A stretch of DNA of 64,000 bases. It comes from Balaenoptera acutorostrata. Lineage: Eukaryota > Chordata > Mammalia > Artiodactyla > Balaenopteridae. The stretch is taken from NCBI RefSeq assembly GCF_949987535.1, contig NC_080074.1, positions 27,177,268 through 27,241,267 on the forward strand. Reading direction: 5' to 3'. The position numbers were made by a program, and so were the translations under genes. How positions within the stretch are numbered: the stretch's first letter is position 1; every line of letters begins with the position of its first letter. Positions 1-11,055 of the stretch are shown piece after piece. The notes below the pieces were generated by a model. It was given only the letters and a program-made list of their open reading frames with translations. It was not told the origin of the DNA and ran no database searches.

Positions 1-275
1 CAAGTCCGTTGATTTTTATCTCCTTACAATTTCTCATTTCCAAGATCCCTTCTGCTCTCTCATTCCTACTCCTTAGTGCAGCCCCTCATCGCTTCACATC
101 TGGGCCTTTGTAGGTGAGACTGGTATTCCTGGTCTCAGGCTCATTGTCTACTCCCTCACGTCCAGCTTTTGCATTGCTTTCTCATTTTCTTCCAAGATGG
201 AGAGTTGATTAGGTTTCTTACTGTTAAAAAATCCTTCAATGCCTCTGCATTGTTTTCCAATCTTTTTATGTCATG
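1..275 (+). repeat. L2-like LINE relic
   Basis: A pyrimidine-rich stretch with CTCCTTACAATTTCTCAT, GCATTGCTTTCTCATTTTCTTCCAAGATGGA and AAAAATCCTTCAATGCCT-like phrases resembles the 3' portion of mammalian L2 in sense orientation. It is strongly decayed and enters from the left window edge, so the true start is unseen. Assignment is from consensus memory only. Confidence 0.4.
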
Positions 276-1749
276 GCCCCATCAGGCTCCACTCTGCTTG
301 GATCCACCATCCTAGATCCACACGAGGCTACTTGCCGCTAGAAGTGATCAGCCTAAGGGCGCTGGCTTCCAGACTCTGCCCAGCAGTCCCAGGGGCTGAG
401 AGGGCAGGGTAGTATCTCAGCATACCATATGCCATATTTTTGGGGAAGCTCTGGCTTAGAAATTACTGCTTACACTTCTTAGCTTGACATATAATGTCCC
501 CTACTGCCTGTCTTTGCAACGCTCTGTTCCCATGCCTTCATGCGCACGTGTAACTGCTCTGGGCTGAGCTAATTGGCGAGTAACTGTGCAGGGCCAGTAA
601 ACCTGAACTCTGAGGCATCTGTTGGCACTGGTTGATATCCTGGGGGCTTTTGTTTTGTTCTGTTCTGCCTAAAGGAAGAGGCTGATGCTAGGCTTTTGTG
701 GAAAGACACAAAGAAAAGTAGATGAAAACAGTATGCCTCCTGTTCCTCAGACAATCCCCTATAGAGCGCAGGGGTAGGCAGGAGCTAGAAGGTATACTTT
801 GACCGAAGTCCTATGACATTCAAGGCATCCCCACCATCTTGGGGTCTAGTGATAGAATGAAACACAGAGTCAGAGAGAAGGGCTTTCTTGCTAGCTTTGC
901 AGAGAATACTGTTTCAGTGTCAGGGGAGATACAGAGTAGCAGGGAGGAAGCCACATTCAAAGAAATTCCCCTGGGGTCTTCCTAAAGTGATTGGAGAGAT
1001 TGAAGAAGAAAGGAGTTGAATCTAGAATTATGCAGGTCGAGGATAATCAGACAATAAAACTCAGGGGTATTAGTCATGTGACCTCATTGGCATCCACTGG
1101 GGAGACCTGTGAAAAATAGTTTACAAAAGCTATGTATATGTTATGATGTGTTTAGTTATAAGGGGGAAAAAAATCTAAATACTTGTAGCACAGACAAGTA
1201 GGTGTTAATTTTTTTTCCCCACACAAGGAGTCCAGTTGCCAGGATTGGTTGCTATTCAGTGTTACTATCAAAGAGCCCCCCGGGCTCTTATTATCTTTCT
1301 GCTGTCACAAGATAGCTGCCACAGCTGCAAATATCATAACAGTTTTCTAGACAAGGAGAAAGCTAGTTTTCTCCTAGCCAGACTCTGTCTTTCTATGTCC
1401 AAATGCAAGGCCCTGAGCCGCCTTCCCCTTATAACTCATTGACTAGAATGTGGTTATGTGCCCACTTTGGACCAATCACTGGCAAAGAGAAAAGGGATGA
1501 CCATGTTTGGTGCCTGGTTGGCTCATAAGCCTTGGTCTGGGGGAGGAGCTTACCTTCCTTGAGATCATCCCAGATTGGAAACTAAGGTTCTATTAGCAGG
1601 GAAGTAGGAGGGAAGGGGAGGAAATGGGTGTTGGGTAGGTAAAGAATGCTGCTCCAATACTGATGGATTTATGGTTCCTCATTCCCTATTCCCATTGGCT
1701 AAATTCCTACTCATCCTTTGGGTTCTCACTCTAGCATCTTCTCTTTTTT
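276..1749. other. unassigned, no gene seen
   Basis: About 1.5 kb with no recognised repeat, exon or RNA gene. Open frames here (61-68 codons) lack coding character. Most likely old unique non-coding DNA or repeats too decayed to name. Confidence 0.5.
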
Positions 1750-1965
1750 TTTTTTTCCAGAATTGACCATCCTCTCCTTGGTTTCACCAACACACCTGGT
1801 TCATAACCCTATCTTTTCTCTCATTACCTTCCATTGCAATATGTATTGGCCTGGTGTCCCTATGGCCCTAGACTCCTTGGGGGAATTAGTTATATTCATC
1901 TTTGTCTCTAACGTCTAGCATGATGCCTGGCACATAGTAAGTGTTCAGTATTTGTGGAATAAATG
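1750..1965 (+). repeat. L2 LINE 3' end
   Basis: The order of phrases is that of the L2 3' end: a cysteine/proline-coding pyrimidine region, then GACTCCTTGGGGG, then CTAGCATGATGCCTGGCACATAG, TAAGTGTTCAGTA and TGGAATAAATGTTG. L2 is an extinct mammalian LINE; this is a truncated dead copy. Confidence 0.65.
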
Positions 1966-2044
1966 TTGCATAAACAAATCCGAGATAGAAAATAATCATG
2001 TTAGCACTGGCATCTTCAAGCATGAAGGTCCAATAATATGCACA

Positions 2045-2265
2045 GTCGACAGCTATTCAATTCAGCCACACATATTTATGGCAGGTCTATTGTCTGCCAA
2101 GCACCAGAGGCAACCCAAGAGAAGGATAACACAGGATCCGTGAACTCAAAGAGCGTATGCACTGCAAAGATAACAAAGATGCAAAATAGCATCTGATAAG
2201 TGTCTCATTAGAGCTACAGGAGGGCAGTGGTGGGGGAGACAGAGCACACTGGGACAGGGAAGGCA
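2045..2265 (-). repeat. L2 LINE 3' end (reverse)
   Basis: Reads CAATTCAGCCACACATATTTATGG, then GTCTGCCAAGCACC and further phrases that are the reverse complement of the L2 3' end (…TATTTATTGAGTGCC… form). Decayed; edges approximate. Confidence 0.45.
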
Positions 2266-2794
2266 TGGTAATTAAAATCCACAGGTAATCCAAAAATCTT
2301 AATTTAATCAATGCTTTCAACCTCTGCCCATTCACAACTTCTTACTGATGTAGGAAAACTGTCAGATTTGAATGTCATTTCCCCTCGGGTGCCCTGCCTA
2401 TCTGTCAGTGCACCTGTGACCTATAGTAAAAGAACCACATGGTAAACAGCCAAAGAGGAAACCAGGGAGAAAAGGGGACCTTGGTAATTCACAGCTCAGA
2501 TAGTCAGCTCTTAAATAGCTGAAAGCTGATGCAGTTTTAACCAGCGATTTGAAGATCAAATGATTCCGTATTTCACAATTGTACTGCATTTGTAGTTTTT
2601 TTTAAGGTGTGTTATTGGGAAAGAGGTAACTAAACCAAGTGAAAGGCACAATGAAATACACTAAATGATTAATTTTATAGGCCCCTCTATGCATGGAAGC
2701 TGTGCTTTTGCAACAGGGCAATACTGAAATCACCTAAAGCGAGGGGAACAAGGCAGAGAGTCTCCTAAGGTGCTCTTAACATTTTTTGTGTGTT

Positions 2795-3275
2795 TGGGAG
2801 GGGGAAGGGCATGGACTTCTTTGACAGTCTAGTGAAGTCTATTGACTCTTCTCACAATATTTTTAAATTTTAAAACTTTTTTTTCCAAAAATTAAAAAAA
2901 AAATACATAGGATTACAAAGGAAGCCAACTATGTTGAAATACAGTTACAAAATAATAAAATCATGGCATGGTAACAGATGTGCTTTTTTAGTAACATTAT
3001 AAATAACAAGATCTAGCAGCACCTCTAATATTTAATCATGATGTAAAGTAGAGATAAGTATGAATCAAGGTATTGGCAACAATTGTCATGTGATTTGAAA
3101 AGATCTGTGATGTCTCTTGTTGACAAAGTCACAGGTGCTACTATTGCTATTCCAATTTGTTGCCTACAATTGTAATGGAAGGAAATGCTAAATTTCAGTT
3201 TGAGAAAATAAAGATGTAATTTTGTCTTACCATCCAAGTTCACAGACCCCAGTTAAAAACTGCTGTTCTGAGGTC
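2795..3275 (+). mobile_element. old DNA-transposon-like relic
   Basis: A ~480-bp AT-rich stretch containing ATACATAGGATTACAAAGGA, AACAAGATCTAGCAGC, GACAAAGTCACAGGT and a terminal CATCCAAGTTCACAGACCCC matches, from memory, a common mammalian hAT-type non-autonomous repeat. No clean terminal repeats or target duplication were confirmed. The class is an inference. Confidence 0.35.
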
Positions 3276-3409
3276 CCTTGAACACCTGGTGATGGAGTTA
3301 AGAGCCAGCGTCAGTGTGTGTTTTCCTGCTGTCGATGAACACAGGTCTAGGATGGCATTTCCCTCATCAAGTAATTATATTACAATTTATATTCTGCTCC
3401 TTAAAAAAA

Positions 3410-3664
3410 TTAGGTTCTTAGGGAGATAGATTCAATAACAGGAATAGAAGAAGGGCCCTTCGAGGATGCTAGTTGGAAAAGACCTTTATTAAATTCATTC
3501 CCATTAACTCTTCTTGGAATGTGTTTCTCTTTCACTGGTGTTCTTGTGTTTTCTGCTGATTTAGTAGTTGCTGGATCCTTGACAGTCTCCTGTGGTATTC
3601 TTGCCTCATCAGATGTGGACATCTCCGACATAGGCAATGATTCAGGAAGCAGAAATTCATGCTC
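3410..3664 (-). other. 84-codon open frame; candidate exon or retro-relic
   Basis: On the minus strand an 84-codon frame runs from just after a TAA (3665-3667) to a TAA at 3410-3412. Its product is rich in S, T, P, E and K, with internal motifs such as TVKDPATTKSAENTRTPVKEK and KGLFQLASSKG, more protein-like than neighbouring random frames. A pyrimidine tract and AG (CTTCTCTAG) lie just upstream, but using that AG puts the TAA in frame, so a spliced exon would need a later AG. The frame does not begin with ATG; internal ATGs occur. I do not recognise the protein. It could be a terminal exon, a decayed processed copy, or chance. Confidence 0.2.
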
Positions 3665-4301
3665 TTAGCCTAGAGAAGCAGTTGGACTGCTCACTGCATG
3701 AAGTCACTCTTTGAAAATGGATGAGCGGCAAGGCCAGGTCCCTCTGGAAGGGGAATTTTGTGTGCATTAAAATACAAATGAGGAACTCCTATAATTTTTA
3801 ATCTTTTTTTTTTTTTTCCAAATACAAAGCTGTAATCATAGTTGACCAGGCTGGTTGCCATGGGGCTGGTGCACAGTTCCCCTTTCCTGTTTATTTTAAG
3901 TCCTTACCTAAATGAGAAGAGGAGAAGAGAGTGCAAAGGGAAGTGTCCTAACACAGTTGGGAAGGGTGGATCGCTATTTCATGGATTTGCAAAAATGAAG
4001 TTCCTTCTCCACTTAGAAATAAGCACAACAGGCACCAATTCTCCTTCAACAATTACTGTTTCGTTTAGAAGGTATGTCTTCAAAGATTAGCTTCCACACC
4101 TGTAAATTTTGTTTAAAAAGGTAAAAATCTATTCGATGGTAAATCTATATCTAAACTGTAGGTAATTAAGAAAAACTAGGTGATTGGGGGGGCAATCCTC
4201 AGACAAATCAGATTTATGAGGGCAACACATTCCAAAATATGGTGTTGTTACAGCTTCACGTTGGAAAGGCTTTTGACCAGTGACACACTTATTATTTTTT
4301 T

Positions 4302-4613
4302 AAAAAGTAGCCTAGGGCTTCCGTAGTGGCACAGTGGTTGAGAGTCTGCCTGCCAATGCAGGGGACATGGGTTCGAGCCCTGGTCTGGGAGGATCCCACA
4401 TGCCGCGGAGCAACTAGGCCCGTGAGCCACAACTACTGAGCCTGCGCGTCTGGAGCCTGTGCTCCGCAACGGGAGAGGCCGCGATGGTGAGAGGCCCTCG
4501 CACCGCGATGAAGAGTGGCCCCCGCTTGCCGCAACTAGAGAAAGCCCTCGCGTAGAAACGAAGACCCAACACAGCCAAAAATAAATAAATTAAAAAAAAA
4601 AAAAAGTAGCCTA
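4302..4613 (+). mobile_element. CHR SINE (short form) with target duplication
   Basis: A full-length tRNA-derived SINE occupies 4315-4600. It starts GGGCTTCC, has an A-box-like GTGGCACAGTGG and a B-box GGGTTCGAGCC, and ends with AATAAATAAATT plus an A-run. The 13-bp duplication AAAAAGTAGCCTA is exact at 4302-4314 and 4601-4613. CHR SINEs are Pol III transcripts mobilised in trans by L1. The low divergence among short-form copies here suggests fairly recent, cetacean-lineage activity. Confidence 0.93.
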
Positions 4614-5124
4614 AAGTAAAGAACACATCTGGTGGGTGGTCATCTACTTGAATGTAGGTCATTTTTTTACCAGTCAGCAGCCACAGAACAAATCACTTCT
4701 TCATTTGTATTGGTATTTAAATTATAAGACAAGCAGAGCATAAATCCTATCCTATTACAGCTGTTTGTGTGTGTTTCTTTCGTTTTGATTTTGAATTTCT
4801 GGATCCGGTCTTGGCAATCTCTAGGGTCTTCCTGGACAATTATTAGGTTCTCAAGTAAACATTTACTGAACTGAATGTAATTAAAGAAGGTGTTGCTGGC
4901 TAGACAAATCAGCAAATGGTTTGTCTGTAAAACCTGATCAGCAGTGTTAAAAGATTTTCCACCACCAGTAACTTGAAGAATGGATTTTCAAAAGGGTCTA
5001 AATGGGCGGTGAACAGATTCGAAATGAACAAAATGCAGTCCGCCAGGAACCTGGCAATGCTTGATATGCCACTGTTGAATAAATTACTAGTTTTAATATT
5101 AATAGTGACCATGATTGCATACTG

Positions 5125-5260
5125 CCTCGTGCAGTTTCCTCCTCTGTGAAATGGAGACGTGAACAGAATGTCCATCATGGGGTTGTTATGAGGATTAAAT
5201 GAGTGAATGCACGTAACACACTTAGACTAACACCTGCATATAGTGTTAGTTATTGTACGT
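5125..5260 (+). repeat. MIR SINE fragment
   Basis: Contains GTTTCCTCCTCTGTGAAATGG, GGGGTTGTTATGAGGATTAAATGAG and ACGTAACACACTTAG, the order seen in the central and 3' part of MIR. The 5' tRNA part is missing. Confidence 0.55.
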
Positions 5261-5394
5261 GCCAGGAATGGTGCTCAGTGCTTCTCGTACTTTACTAGTA
5301 GAAATAACGAAGAGCCAGGATGAAGAGACACCTGAGGAGCTGGGGAGAAAGAAGGGTAGAAACTTATATCCTAGAGGTTTTCAGTTCAGTCCTT

Positions 5395-5703
5395 GTATTA
5401 CTGTCCTTTTTGCTTAGAACAAGCGTCACCAACTCTTCATGTGGCAGCCTCCGGGTCTCAGCATCTGCTCAGACATGCCTCCTCTCACTCACAGTCTAAA
5501 GTAGGTTCCCTCATATTATTCCCTCTTTCCCTTTAGAGCATTTAATATGGTGTGTAATTGCATGTATCATTCTTTGTTTACCCAGCTCTGGGCGTCTCTA
5601 CCACCAGACTGTTCACTCCCTAAGGAATTGGTTGTGTTACCCATTATCCTCAACTCCTAGCAAAATGCTCGGCACATACTAGATGCTCGGTGAATGAATG
5701 AAT
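5395..5703 (+). repeat. L2 LINE 3' end
   Basis: Ends with GACTGTTCACTCCCTAAGG…CTCCTAGCAAAATGCTCGGCACATACTAGATGCTCGGTGAATGAATG, the L2 3' tail in sense. The tail runs into an expanded AATG/AATAAATG simple repeat. Confidence 0.6.
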
Positions 5704-5760
5704 GTATCAGTGTACCTGTAGTGCACAAATGGAATAGATGAATGTATCATTTATTCACAC

Positions 5761-5824
5761 ATGAATAAATGAATGGAATGAATGAATGAATGAATGGAAT
5801 AAATGACTGAATAAATAAATGAAT
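5761..5824 (+). repeat. (AATG)n / (AATAAATG)n microsatellite
   Basis: Imperfect tetranucleotide units ATGA, GAATG and AATAAATG follow the L2 tail, from which they probably expanded. Looser units extend left to about 5690. Confidence 0.85.
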
Positions 5825-6810
5825 GCTGTAGGAGGTTACCACCAGCCAGCATGGCATCCACTTGGTCTACAAGAAACTTGTCTCTCAAAAGCACACCAGC
5901 ACTTAGAAGAGTGACCCACACACACACACAAAATTACAAAACTGACACTGTATTCTCTTATAGCTTCTTCCAGGATCCTAGGATTTGTGTCTTCCACCTC
6001 CAGAGAATTTTAAACCAGCCCTACCTCACCATATACTTCCTTATTTTGATCAGGTTTACAAAGAGAAGGGGTGGAGATGGAAGGGGAGGTTACCCTGACA
6101 GCAGCTGGGGTGTAAAAGTGGAGGGAAAGATAGAATTTGAGGGTCTATCACCCTTTTACTAAGAAACAATTCCTTTTTGAAACTTCCTGAGGAGGCAGGA
6201 AGTACATGCCGAAACCTCAAAGTTTTGGGTAATCAACAGCACCCTAAAATCCCCAGACAGGTTCAGACACCCAGGGTGAGACATAGGAATGGACTGCATG
6301 TCTTGAAGTTAAAGGCCAGATGCGGAGGAAAGGAAAAATGAAAAAGGGAATCCTAGAGCGAATCTCCTTGGATTACTGGGAAACACAAACAGAACTTAGG
6401 GAAGGACGGCAAAGAGAAAGAGGAGGTGAAGTTTTCTGATCTTGCAGGGTAAAGCAGAATAAAACGGTCCCACCTGGAAACTGACAAACAGGAAGCCAGA
6501 TTGCCTGGTCCACTTTTATGTTATAGCCCAGAGTGCACACGGAGCCTGCCCTGGAGGGGATGGAGGGGCTCCTGTATCTTTATCTTTTGCAAAATTATGA
6601 TCCTTAATTCATTTCTTTTTCCTGCTATGCCCAATTTGTGATGCACTGAATGCACAAGATGTAATTAACAGAAATGAAACAGATCTGTTTGTCAGTGAGG
6701 TAAAATTATGAAGTTTCAAAAGAAAAGAAAGTATTGTGAACATCTTTGAGTATTTGTGTAAGTCTATAATATGTATATAGCTAGGGTTCAATAGCAGCCT
6801 AATTCTGGGT
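5825..6810. other. unassigned, no gene seen
   Basis: Nearly 1 kb without a nameable repeat or exon. A short (CA)n run lies near 5920. The 103-codon frame at 5851-6162 has no coding signature that I recognise. Confidence 0.45.
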
Positions 6811-6819
6811 AGTGTGTGT

Positions 6820-6890
<71 letters not shown>
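6811..6890 (+). repeat. compound (GA)n(TG)n microsatellite
   Basis: About 35 bp of near-perfect GA units is followed by about 32 bp of uninterrupted TG units. Long uninterrupted tracts of this kind are typically length-polymorphic. Confidence 0.97.
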
Positions 6891-6891
<1 letters not shown>

Positions 6892-7558
6892 TGCTTGAAA
6901 TGAAAAGTAAGGGGGTAGTATCTTTCCTGCATTTGATTTCTCCAATTAAAACATTCCCACATCAAATGGCTGTGGGTTTACCCTGAGTATTACCTCTGAG
7001 GTTGGCAATAAACAACTTGTGTACTTCTCTCTCCTGATTCATGCCTGGAGCTTTCTAATCCCCGTGGCCTAAAGGTCTCAAAACAGATAAAACTGAAATG
7101 AATGTCTAAAATTCCTAGGGGCTCTCACCAGCTATTTTGGAAATAAATATAGCTGCTTGCAGGCTAGCTTCTATTTGTCCAGAATTACCTAGCCAAAGTG
7201 GAAGCTGCCCACACAATTACACTCTAGTTAAAGTATTTTGAGCTCCACCCACTCTCTGCCCATTTTTAGCATGGTGTGATGGAGCAAGCTGGCAGTGGGA
7301 AGCCATGTGAAAATGTCTCCAAGTGACTGAACCCCAGGCCTGTTTGCAGGTGGGGCCTGACCACTAGTTGCTGACTCCCTCCTGCCATAAATACACAGAT
7401 TACTTTTGAAAGTTCTTTCACACAAGCTCTCATGCTTAAAACTAATAAAAGAAGGGCAGACCTCATATCTCTCCATTTTACAGAATAGGAAACAGGCTCA
7501 GGGAGGCGGTCGTGCGGGAAAATCAGAACGTGAGTGTCCTGATTCCTGGTCCATTGTT

Positions 7559-7720
7559 CTGTGAGTCTCAGCTCTCGGCATTGGAATCATCTAGGGAACT
7601 TAGAGAAAACCCAGATGGTTTTCAGGCTCAAGACCAGCTTCTCAAGGGATGGAACATGGAATGTGTATTTTGTAAACAGCACTATAATTTCAGATAAATA
7701 GCCAAGGTTGCAAACCCTTA
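7559..7720 (+). mobile_element. possible MER5-type hAT MITE
   Basis: GTGAGTCTCAGCTCTCGGCATTGGAATCATCTAGGGAACTTAGA resembles the start of MER5-group elements, and GCAAACCCTTAGT may be the decayed far end. Very diverged; class by resemblance only. Confidence 0.3.
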
Positions 7721-8184
7721 GTTTAACACGTGCTTAATCAGAGCACCCAAGATAATATGAAAATGAATTTAACTGAAGCATAAGGAAAGAAACCTGGTTT
7801 GTTCAATTTAGGAATAAATTCTATTAGAGCGATACTACTGCGTTGCTTATTGTATTGTGTATAAAGGCGCCCTCTGGAGTTGTGCAAAGGACAGGATATC
7901 CTGTTGGAAGGATATTTGTTAATAAGATGCCAAAGAATACAGTAAGAATCCAAGAGGGATCAAGGTGAACCATTAGAGGCTCTGAAAGGCTGATACCCAC
8001 CTAAATTCCCCTAACTCTCCTGGGTTTCTACAATGCCAGAGAATGAAATAATATGCAGTATATCCAAACTGGCTCCCTGCAGGTCCCAAAGCAGAGCCTC
8101 GTTAAAGACACTGTCAATGTGTTGGGCTGATATGGTCTTCTCTCTTCTTCCATGCATGTTTCCTCTCTAATCACAGCTGATTCA

Positions 8185-8310
8185 ACTATTCCAATGGTGA
8201 GGAGTTAGGAGCCCGAACACCCAGTTCTGGTCCCATCCCTGTCATTACTTGCTATGTGATCCTGGCAGCTGAACTGACTTTTAGTTTTCTTATCCTTGAC
8301 ATGAGGAGTC
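8185..8310 (+). repeat. MIR SINE
   Basis: GAGTTAGGAGCCCGAACACCCAGTTCTGGTC, TTACTTGCTATGTGATCCTGG and TTAGTTTTCTTATCC follow MIR order (tRNA-like part, core, then CAGTTTCTTATCTGTAAAATGG-like region). Confidence 0.5.
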
Positions 8311-8705
8311 TAATTCTTTCTCTGCTTGCCTTATATGCAGGATGCATTGTGATGGTATATTTATACAAATATACCAGTATTAGGCATCATTACTATTACT
8401 ATGAATAACACCTTTGGATTCCTTAGTGCCAAGTGGGACGTGTTCATTCTATGAGTCCCATATGTCATTAATATCCCATTTGTTAGAGGCCTAACCTCTT
8501 GCCTGTCTCTGTTGTGAGAATGTTTATGAAGCACTGGGTCTCTTTCCTTTAACCACCCAAGCCAGAACACTCCAGAGAGTTGAAGAAAGAAGAGAGAGCT
8601 AGGTGACTCAGGTCACAACAAGAGATTGGGAGACAGAGTCTGGTGGTAGATCAAACTGATTCAGGATTGAGAGAAGGTCCTGAGCGATGGGGACAGTGGC
8701 CAGGC

Positions 8706-8872
8706 TCTAGGCTTGGCTCCCCAGTACAGTAGCCATTAGCTACATGTGGCTATTTGATTTAAATTAATTACAATGAAATAAAACTTAAAGTGCAGTTCCT
8801 CAGTCACACTAGTCACATTTCTAATGCTCGATCGCCGCGTGTGAGAGTGACTACCATATGGGACAGTGCTGA
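8706..8872. mobile_element. small DNA element with ~40-bp inverted ends
   Basis: The left end CAGTAGCCATTAGCTACATG and the right end (…GCGTGTGAGAGTGACTACCATAT) are imperfect reverse complements over roughly 40 bp, around an AT-rich centre. The outermost GGGACAGTGCTG on the right matches a common mammalian MITE-like repeat end. Decayed CpG sites explain many mismatches. Superfamily not settled. Confidence 0.5.
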
Positions 8873-10283
8873 TGGAGAACTTGTTCATCATTTTGGAAAT
8901 TTCTGTTAGACAGTGATGGTAGACCTTCTGAGGGGTGGACTGAGGTTAATCTTTCCCATAGTGTGGCCAGATTTCAGTTAGAGAACAGCATGCTAACGTT
9001 GGTGCACTGGGAGGCCTGGGCGAGCTGGGATAAGTCACTGTTATTTCTGGCCTGAGAAGCATTGATGTGGGCCCCTCACTGGGTCAAGCTGGAGCAGGGA
9101 AGCCCTGGATGGGACTTTCTGGTCTCAACAAGGACAGCATGGACTTTCCTTGGACCCTTGGGAACAGCCAGGGGCAAATGGAAAACCTTTGAAGACCAAA
9201 TTATGATCACAGAAAAGCTTTCCTTCACATACCAGCACTCGAAAGACACCAGCCAACCTCTGCCAGCTGCTGTCACATCTCTGAGCCTTTCAGGACCCAC
9301 ACAGTAGGGCTGGGTGGAAAGAGAAGCCTGAGAAAAATCAAAGAAGGTCATCTGGGCAGGGCCCTGGAGCCTGCATAGTCCCACCCCTTCTTGGGAACCG
9401 ACATTAGATCTTCTTTAGAGGGTAACAGCGGCCACTGAAGAAGCCGAGATGGTGAGAATTCTCTCTTACCCCCAGACCTCATGCCCTGGCTGAACCGAAG
9501 GCAAAGTTCAAGCCAAGTTCTGCCACACTTCTACTTTCAGACCAAAATTCGTTAGCCACACAGGCCTAAAACCTTGATGAAGTAATTGTGAAGTTCCAGC
9601 TCTCTGTCCCTTTTGGTTACTGAGGCCGGATGCTGTGCCCCCAGCAGGCATCATGCCATCTGAAATCCCCTACGCCAATGGTCAGAAGCTGATCAGGGAT
9701 CAAGCCTCAGGTGCTGTCCCAGTGGTGAGGGCTTTAGGGCTTGGCTGGATTCTTATTCCTTATTCATTCCAGGTGTGTGTGGGTGGGGAGTGGAGAGGTG
9801 GAGGGGGGCTGTCTTTGAACCATTTAAACCTAATCAGATGTCTTTGATGAGAATTATTTCTAACATGAATCATGCAAATTAACAAGTCACTAGTTTCAGC
9901 AGTAGAAAACAAATGCTGATATTCAACATGCAAACAATGAACAAATCATTGATTGTTGATTGAGATACCGATCGCAGAAAGACTTCTAGCTGCCTCTGAA
10001 GTTGGCTGTCTCTGATGCAACACTAGCTGACCTCCCTCAGACTGTGCATTCCTGGTAGTGTGACCACCTGACAGATACATCATATCACCCTGATTATTCT
10101 AAAGTACTTAAAAATAAACAAGAAACGGTGTAACATGCTTCCATTGCTATTGGAAAACTTAGGTAGAGGAAATACAATTGACTTCAAGTCACACAAAGAA
10201 ATAGAACTGAACAGATCCCAGCTGTTCTGAACCTTGGATCCATTCCCCCCAATCCCTAACCCAGCCTGTGTTCCCTCAAACAT
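8873..10283. other. unassigned, no gene seen
   Basis: About 1.4 kb with no recognisable repeat or exon. The overlapping antisense open frames at 9062-9384 read without convincing protein features in either direction. Confidence 0.45.
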
Positions 10284-10297
10284 GGTGTGTGTGTGTG

Positions 10298-10335
<38 letters not shown>
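10284..10335 (+). repeat. (TG)n microsatellite
   Basis: Roughly 52 bp of TG units broken once by a TTG near 10298. It is the source of poly-VC/TH translations in overlapping frames, which are not genes. Confidence 0.97.
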
Positions 10336-10336
<1 letters not shown>

Positions 10337-10505
10337 TCACATACCCTTGCTCATCCTCTCATGATAGCCCCCACCAGCTTCCTCTGGCTCCCATTCTTCT
10401 GGTAATAAGTTCAAAATGCTAATTTGCCTCTAACTCTTTGGGATACTGATTCTTGGAGACTGAATCTAGAATAAGTCAATTCTTTGTTCTCTAGAAGACT
10501 CCTAC

Positions 10506-10594
10506 TTATTTAAACAATTGTCATATGACGTTTGCTTAATTTAACCTTATATTTATTTAAACACATCATATGATGTTTGTTTAATTTAACCTTA
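10506..10594 (+). repeat. two-copy tandem duplication (~45 bp)
   Basis: Copy 1 (10506-10549) and copy 2 (10553-10594) share TTATTTAAACA at the start, CATATGA in the middle and TTAATTTAACCTTA at the end. They differ by a few substitutions and a 2-bp length change. Confidence 0.85.
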
Positions 10595-10599
10595 AATTC

Positions 10600-10715
10600 C
10601 AAATCCACCAGGGATAGGAAGCTCCTTGAAGGGCAAGGACACTATCTTAATTTTTGGTATTTTCAATGTTCAAGGTAATGCCTGACACTTACATGACAGC
10701 AATAAAGCACTGCTG
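10600..10715 (+). repeat. L2 LINE 3' end
   Basis: CCACCAGGGATAGGAAGCTCCTTGAAGGGCAAGGAC followed by TAATGCCTGACACTTACATG and GCAATAAAGCACTGCTGG is the L2 3' terminal order in sense. Confidence 0.55.
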
Positions 10716-10799
10716 GATAAAAGAAATATGACTAATATTACTGTATCTAGGGCACAGAGTTAAAGCTTATCCTGGTGGTAGTTCATAGCATGGAAGATT

Positions 10800-11055
10800 A
10801 TTACTCATATAATAGGTAACATTTTTATAACCTTTACTGTGAGCCAGACTTTTTTCTAAGTACTTTATATATATTCACTCATTAATCTTTATAAAAATCC
10901 TAAGCAATAGATACTATTATCCCCTTTTGCAGATGAGGAAACTGAGGTGCTGGAGTGTTAAATAATTTGCCCAAGATCACATAGCCAGGAAATGAGAGAA
11001 TCAGGATTTGAACTCAGACCCTCTGGCTCTAAATCATGTGTCCTTTCTCTTATGA
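10800..11055 (-). repeat. MIR SINE (reverse)
   Basis: Reads GAGCCAGACTTTTTTCTAAG, ATTATCCCCTTTTGCAGATGAGGAAACTGAGG, TTGCCCAAGATCACATAGCC and GGATTTGAACTCAGACC, the reverse complement of MIR from 3' to 5'. One of the better preserved MIRs in the window. Confidence 0.7.

Noticed and set aside
6609..6965. 118-codon frame with poly-TH/SL runs
   Set aside because: Translation of the (GA)n(TG)n microsatellite.
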